In this document: piece by piece, positions 5,608 through 6,428 of the stretch
Layout: each line of letters starts with the position of its first letter
Position numbering within the stretch: position 1 is the first letter of the stretch
Program-made: the position numbers and the translations under genes
Assembly: GCA_028282625.1 (NCBI GenBank)
Contig: JANQHP010000110.1
Span: forward strand, 1 to 6,428
Source of the DNA: Rickettsiales bacterium
Lineage (GTDB): Bacteria; Pseudomonadota; Alphaproteobacteria; Rickettsiales; UBA8987
Reading direction: 5' to 3'
DNA length: 6,428 bases
The notes under the pieces: model-generated
The model's input: the letters and a program-made list of their open reading frames with translations, nothing else
Databases searched by the model: none
Told to the model about the DNA's origin: nothing

Positions 5608-5827
5608 AGGATGACGAGGTGGGTAGGTGCGTGGGTACTTCCTTCGGAGCACGGCTTGCTGTGCGACTAGGAGCGAAGCGACGCGGCGCACGTGCGCCGG
5701 CGGGGGTTAGGGGGCAAGGCCCCTGCTTATATAAAGTACACCCCCTCATCCGCCTACGTGCTTTGCACTACGGCGAGACAGGCCCGGGCACGTTGTGTCC
5801 ACCCTCTCCCCTAAGAGGGGAGAGGGG
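5608..5827. repeat. Composite intergenic palindromic repeat, copy B
   Basis: This block is the partner of 203-517, sharing the 24-, 15- and 17-base identities described for copy A in the same order. Its stems differ in sequence but still pair: GCAC/GTGC (5649-5664) and CGGCGCACGTGCGCCG (5684-5699), a perfect 16-base palindrome. A segment with GTGC, TTT, GCAC (5758-5768) and then GACAGGCCC corresponds to a degenerate stretch of copy A (about 454-490). The block ends in the hairpin at 5802-5826, 12 bases from the thiL stop. Most of the 394-base gap between thiL and the next gene is this repeat, with no protein-coding signal. Confidence 0.75.
5802..5826 (-). terminator. Hairpin just past the thiL stop; possible terminator or REP-like unit
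   Basis: Eleven-base arms CCCTCTCCCCT (5802-5812) and AGGGGAGAGGG (5816-5826) enclose AAG. It sits 12 bases beyond the thiL stop in the minus-strand transcript, the same placement as the hairpin after the membrane-protein gene. No U tract follows, so its terminator activity is uncertain; protection of the mRNA 3' end is equally plausible. Confidence 0.5.
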
Positions 5828-5838
5828 ATATGGAGCAA

Positions 5839-6428
5839 TTAGCTGTCGTGCATATAGCCTTTTTGTTGGGAGATGTCGGGCGGCAAATGGTCAAAAGTGA
5901 CAGGTTCAGTGGTGGGTTGTTGTGCCACCACTTGGCCGATGGCGGTCAGTGGGATGTCTAAAGCAGCGGCAGTTTGCTGGGCCTCTTCCCACGCGGAAGC
6001 GGGCAGGGTTAGCAGGAGTTCATAATCGTCACCGCCGCTGATGGGTGCGTGCTGCAATGCAGGTGCCAGTTGGAGCGCTTCTTGTGCTGCTTCGGAGAGT
6101 GGCAGGGCAGCAAAGTCCAACGTCATGCTCATATGCGACGCGTGGCACATACGCTCGGCATCCAGCCAGAGGCCATCGGAAAGATCCATCGCCGCGTGGA
6201 TGGGGATGGCGTTTTCCTGAAAGGCTTTGGCGACTGCGGTACGAGGCTTGGGCGTGGTATAGCGTGCTTTGAGATAGGCGGTAGCGCGATCCGAAAGCTC
6301 GGGCATGGGCGCTTGATGCAGATGCAGGCCGAGCGCAGCATCGCCTAACGAGCCGGAAACCGCGACGATATCGCCGGGTTGGGCGCCGCTGCGCTTCCAC
6401 ACATGCTGCGGGGATACGGTGCCAAGCA
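5839..6428 (-). CDS. thiL: Thiamine-monophosphate kinase (ThiL), C-terminal part
   Basis: ThiL phosphorylates thiamine monophosphate with ATP to give thiamine diphosphate, the last step of cofactor synthesis in the cytosol. The gene is cut by the right edge. About 196 codons are visible, corresponding to the C-terminal 60% of a protein usually near 320-330 residues. Recognisable parts, in order, are a stretch reading GTVSPQHVWKRSGAQPGD, where related proteins have a similar RRSGAxPGD; VSGSLGDAALGL; the DLSDGLWLDAERM motif; and GGDDYELLLTLP, the typical ThiL acidic motif of the AIR-synthase-like C-terminal domain. The frame continues upstream of the GTG at 6400-6402, so that codon is internal and not the start. 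In many proteobacteria thiL follows nusB, which may lie just off the right edge. Downstream the gene ends in the copy B hairpin and is probably not co-transcribed with the next gene. Confidence 0.95.
   Translation of the reverse strand, partial: LGTVSPQHVWKRSGAQPGDIVAVSGSLGDAALGLHLHQAPMPELSDRATAYLKARYTTPKPRTAVAKAFQENAIPIHAAMDLSDGLWLDAERMCHASHMSMTLDFAALPLSEAAQEALQLAPALQHAPISGGDDYELLLTLPASAWEEAQQTAAALDIPLTAIGQVVAQQPTTEPVTFDHLPPDISQQKGYMHDS

Overview
The window reads as a chromosomal housekeeping segment of a Gram-negative bacterium, most likely an alphaproteobacterium. The reasons are a long SerA with an ACT domain, a dimeric eukaryotic-type isocitrate dehydrogenase fold, a ThiL, moderately high G+C, and intergenic spaces packed with GC-rich palindromic repeats. 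The taxonomic assignment is inference.

Layout from left to right: (1) 1-536 has no convincing gene. It holds a possible leftward promoter at the edge and a composite palindromic repeat (copy A, about 203-517). (2) 537-3035, minus strand, is a two-gene unit, serA followed 12 bases later by a YihY/BrkB-family membrane protein. (3) 3036-3258 is a divergent promoter region. (4) 3259-4530, plus strand, is a divergent isocitrate dehydrogenase with all substrate residues but altered NADP 2'-phosphate residues. (5) 4528-4691 is a 164-bp element bounded by perfect 26-bp inverted repeats; its left end is the icd stop codon, and it contains three short dyads spaced 20 and 21 bp. (6) 4740-5444, minus strand, is an unrecognised soluble protein with an acidic tail, convergent with icd and preceded by a strong sigma70-like promoter. 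(7) 5445-5838 holds that promoter and copy B of the composite repeat. (8) 5839 to the right edge, minus strand, is the C-terminal part of thiL.

The genes belong to separate pathways: serine synthesis, the TCA cycle and thiamine diphosphate synthesis. They do not form one system. SerA and the membrane protein are probably co-transcribed; the others look like independent units.

The most unusual material is non-coding. The composite repeat occurs twice, each copy ending 12-20 bases past a minus-strand stop codon, with a third fragment overlapping another stop. Its stems change sequence between copies but keep their pairing. The 164-bp element looks like a MITE or insertion-sequence remnant. The most interesting protein observation is the predicted loss of NADP preference in the isocitrate dehydrogenase.
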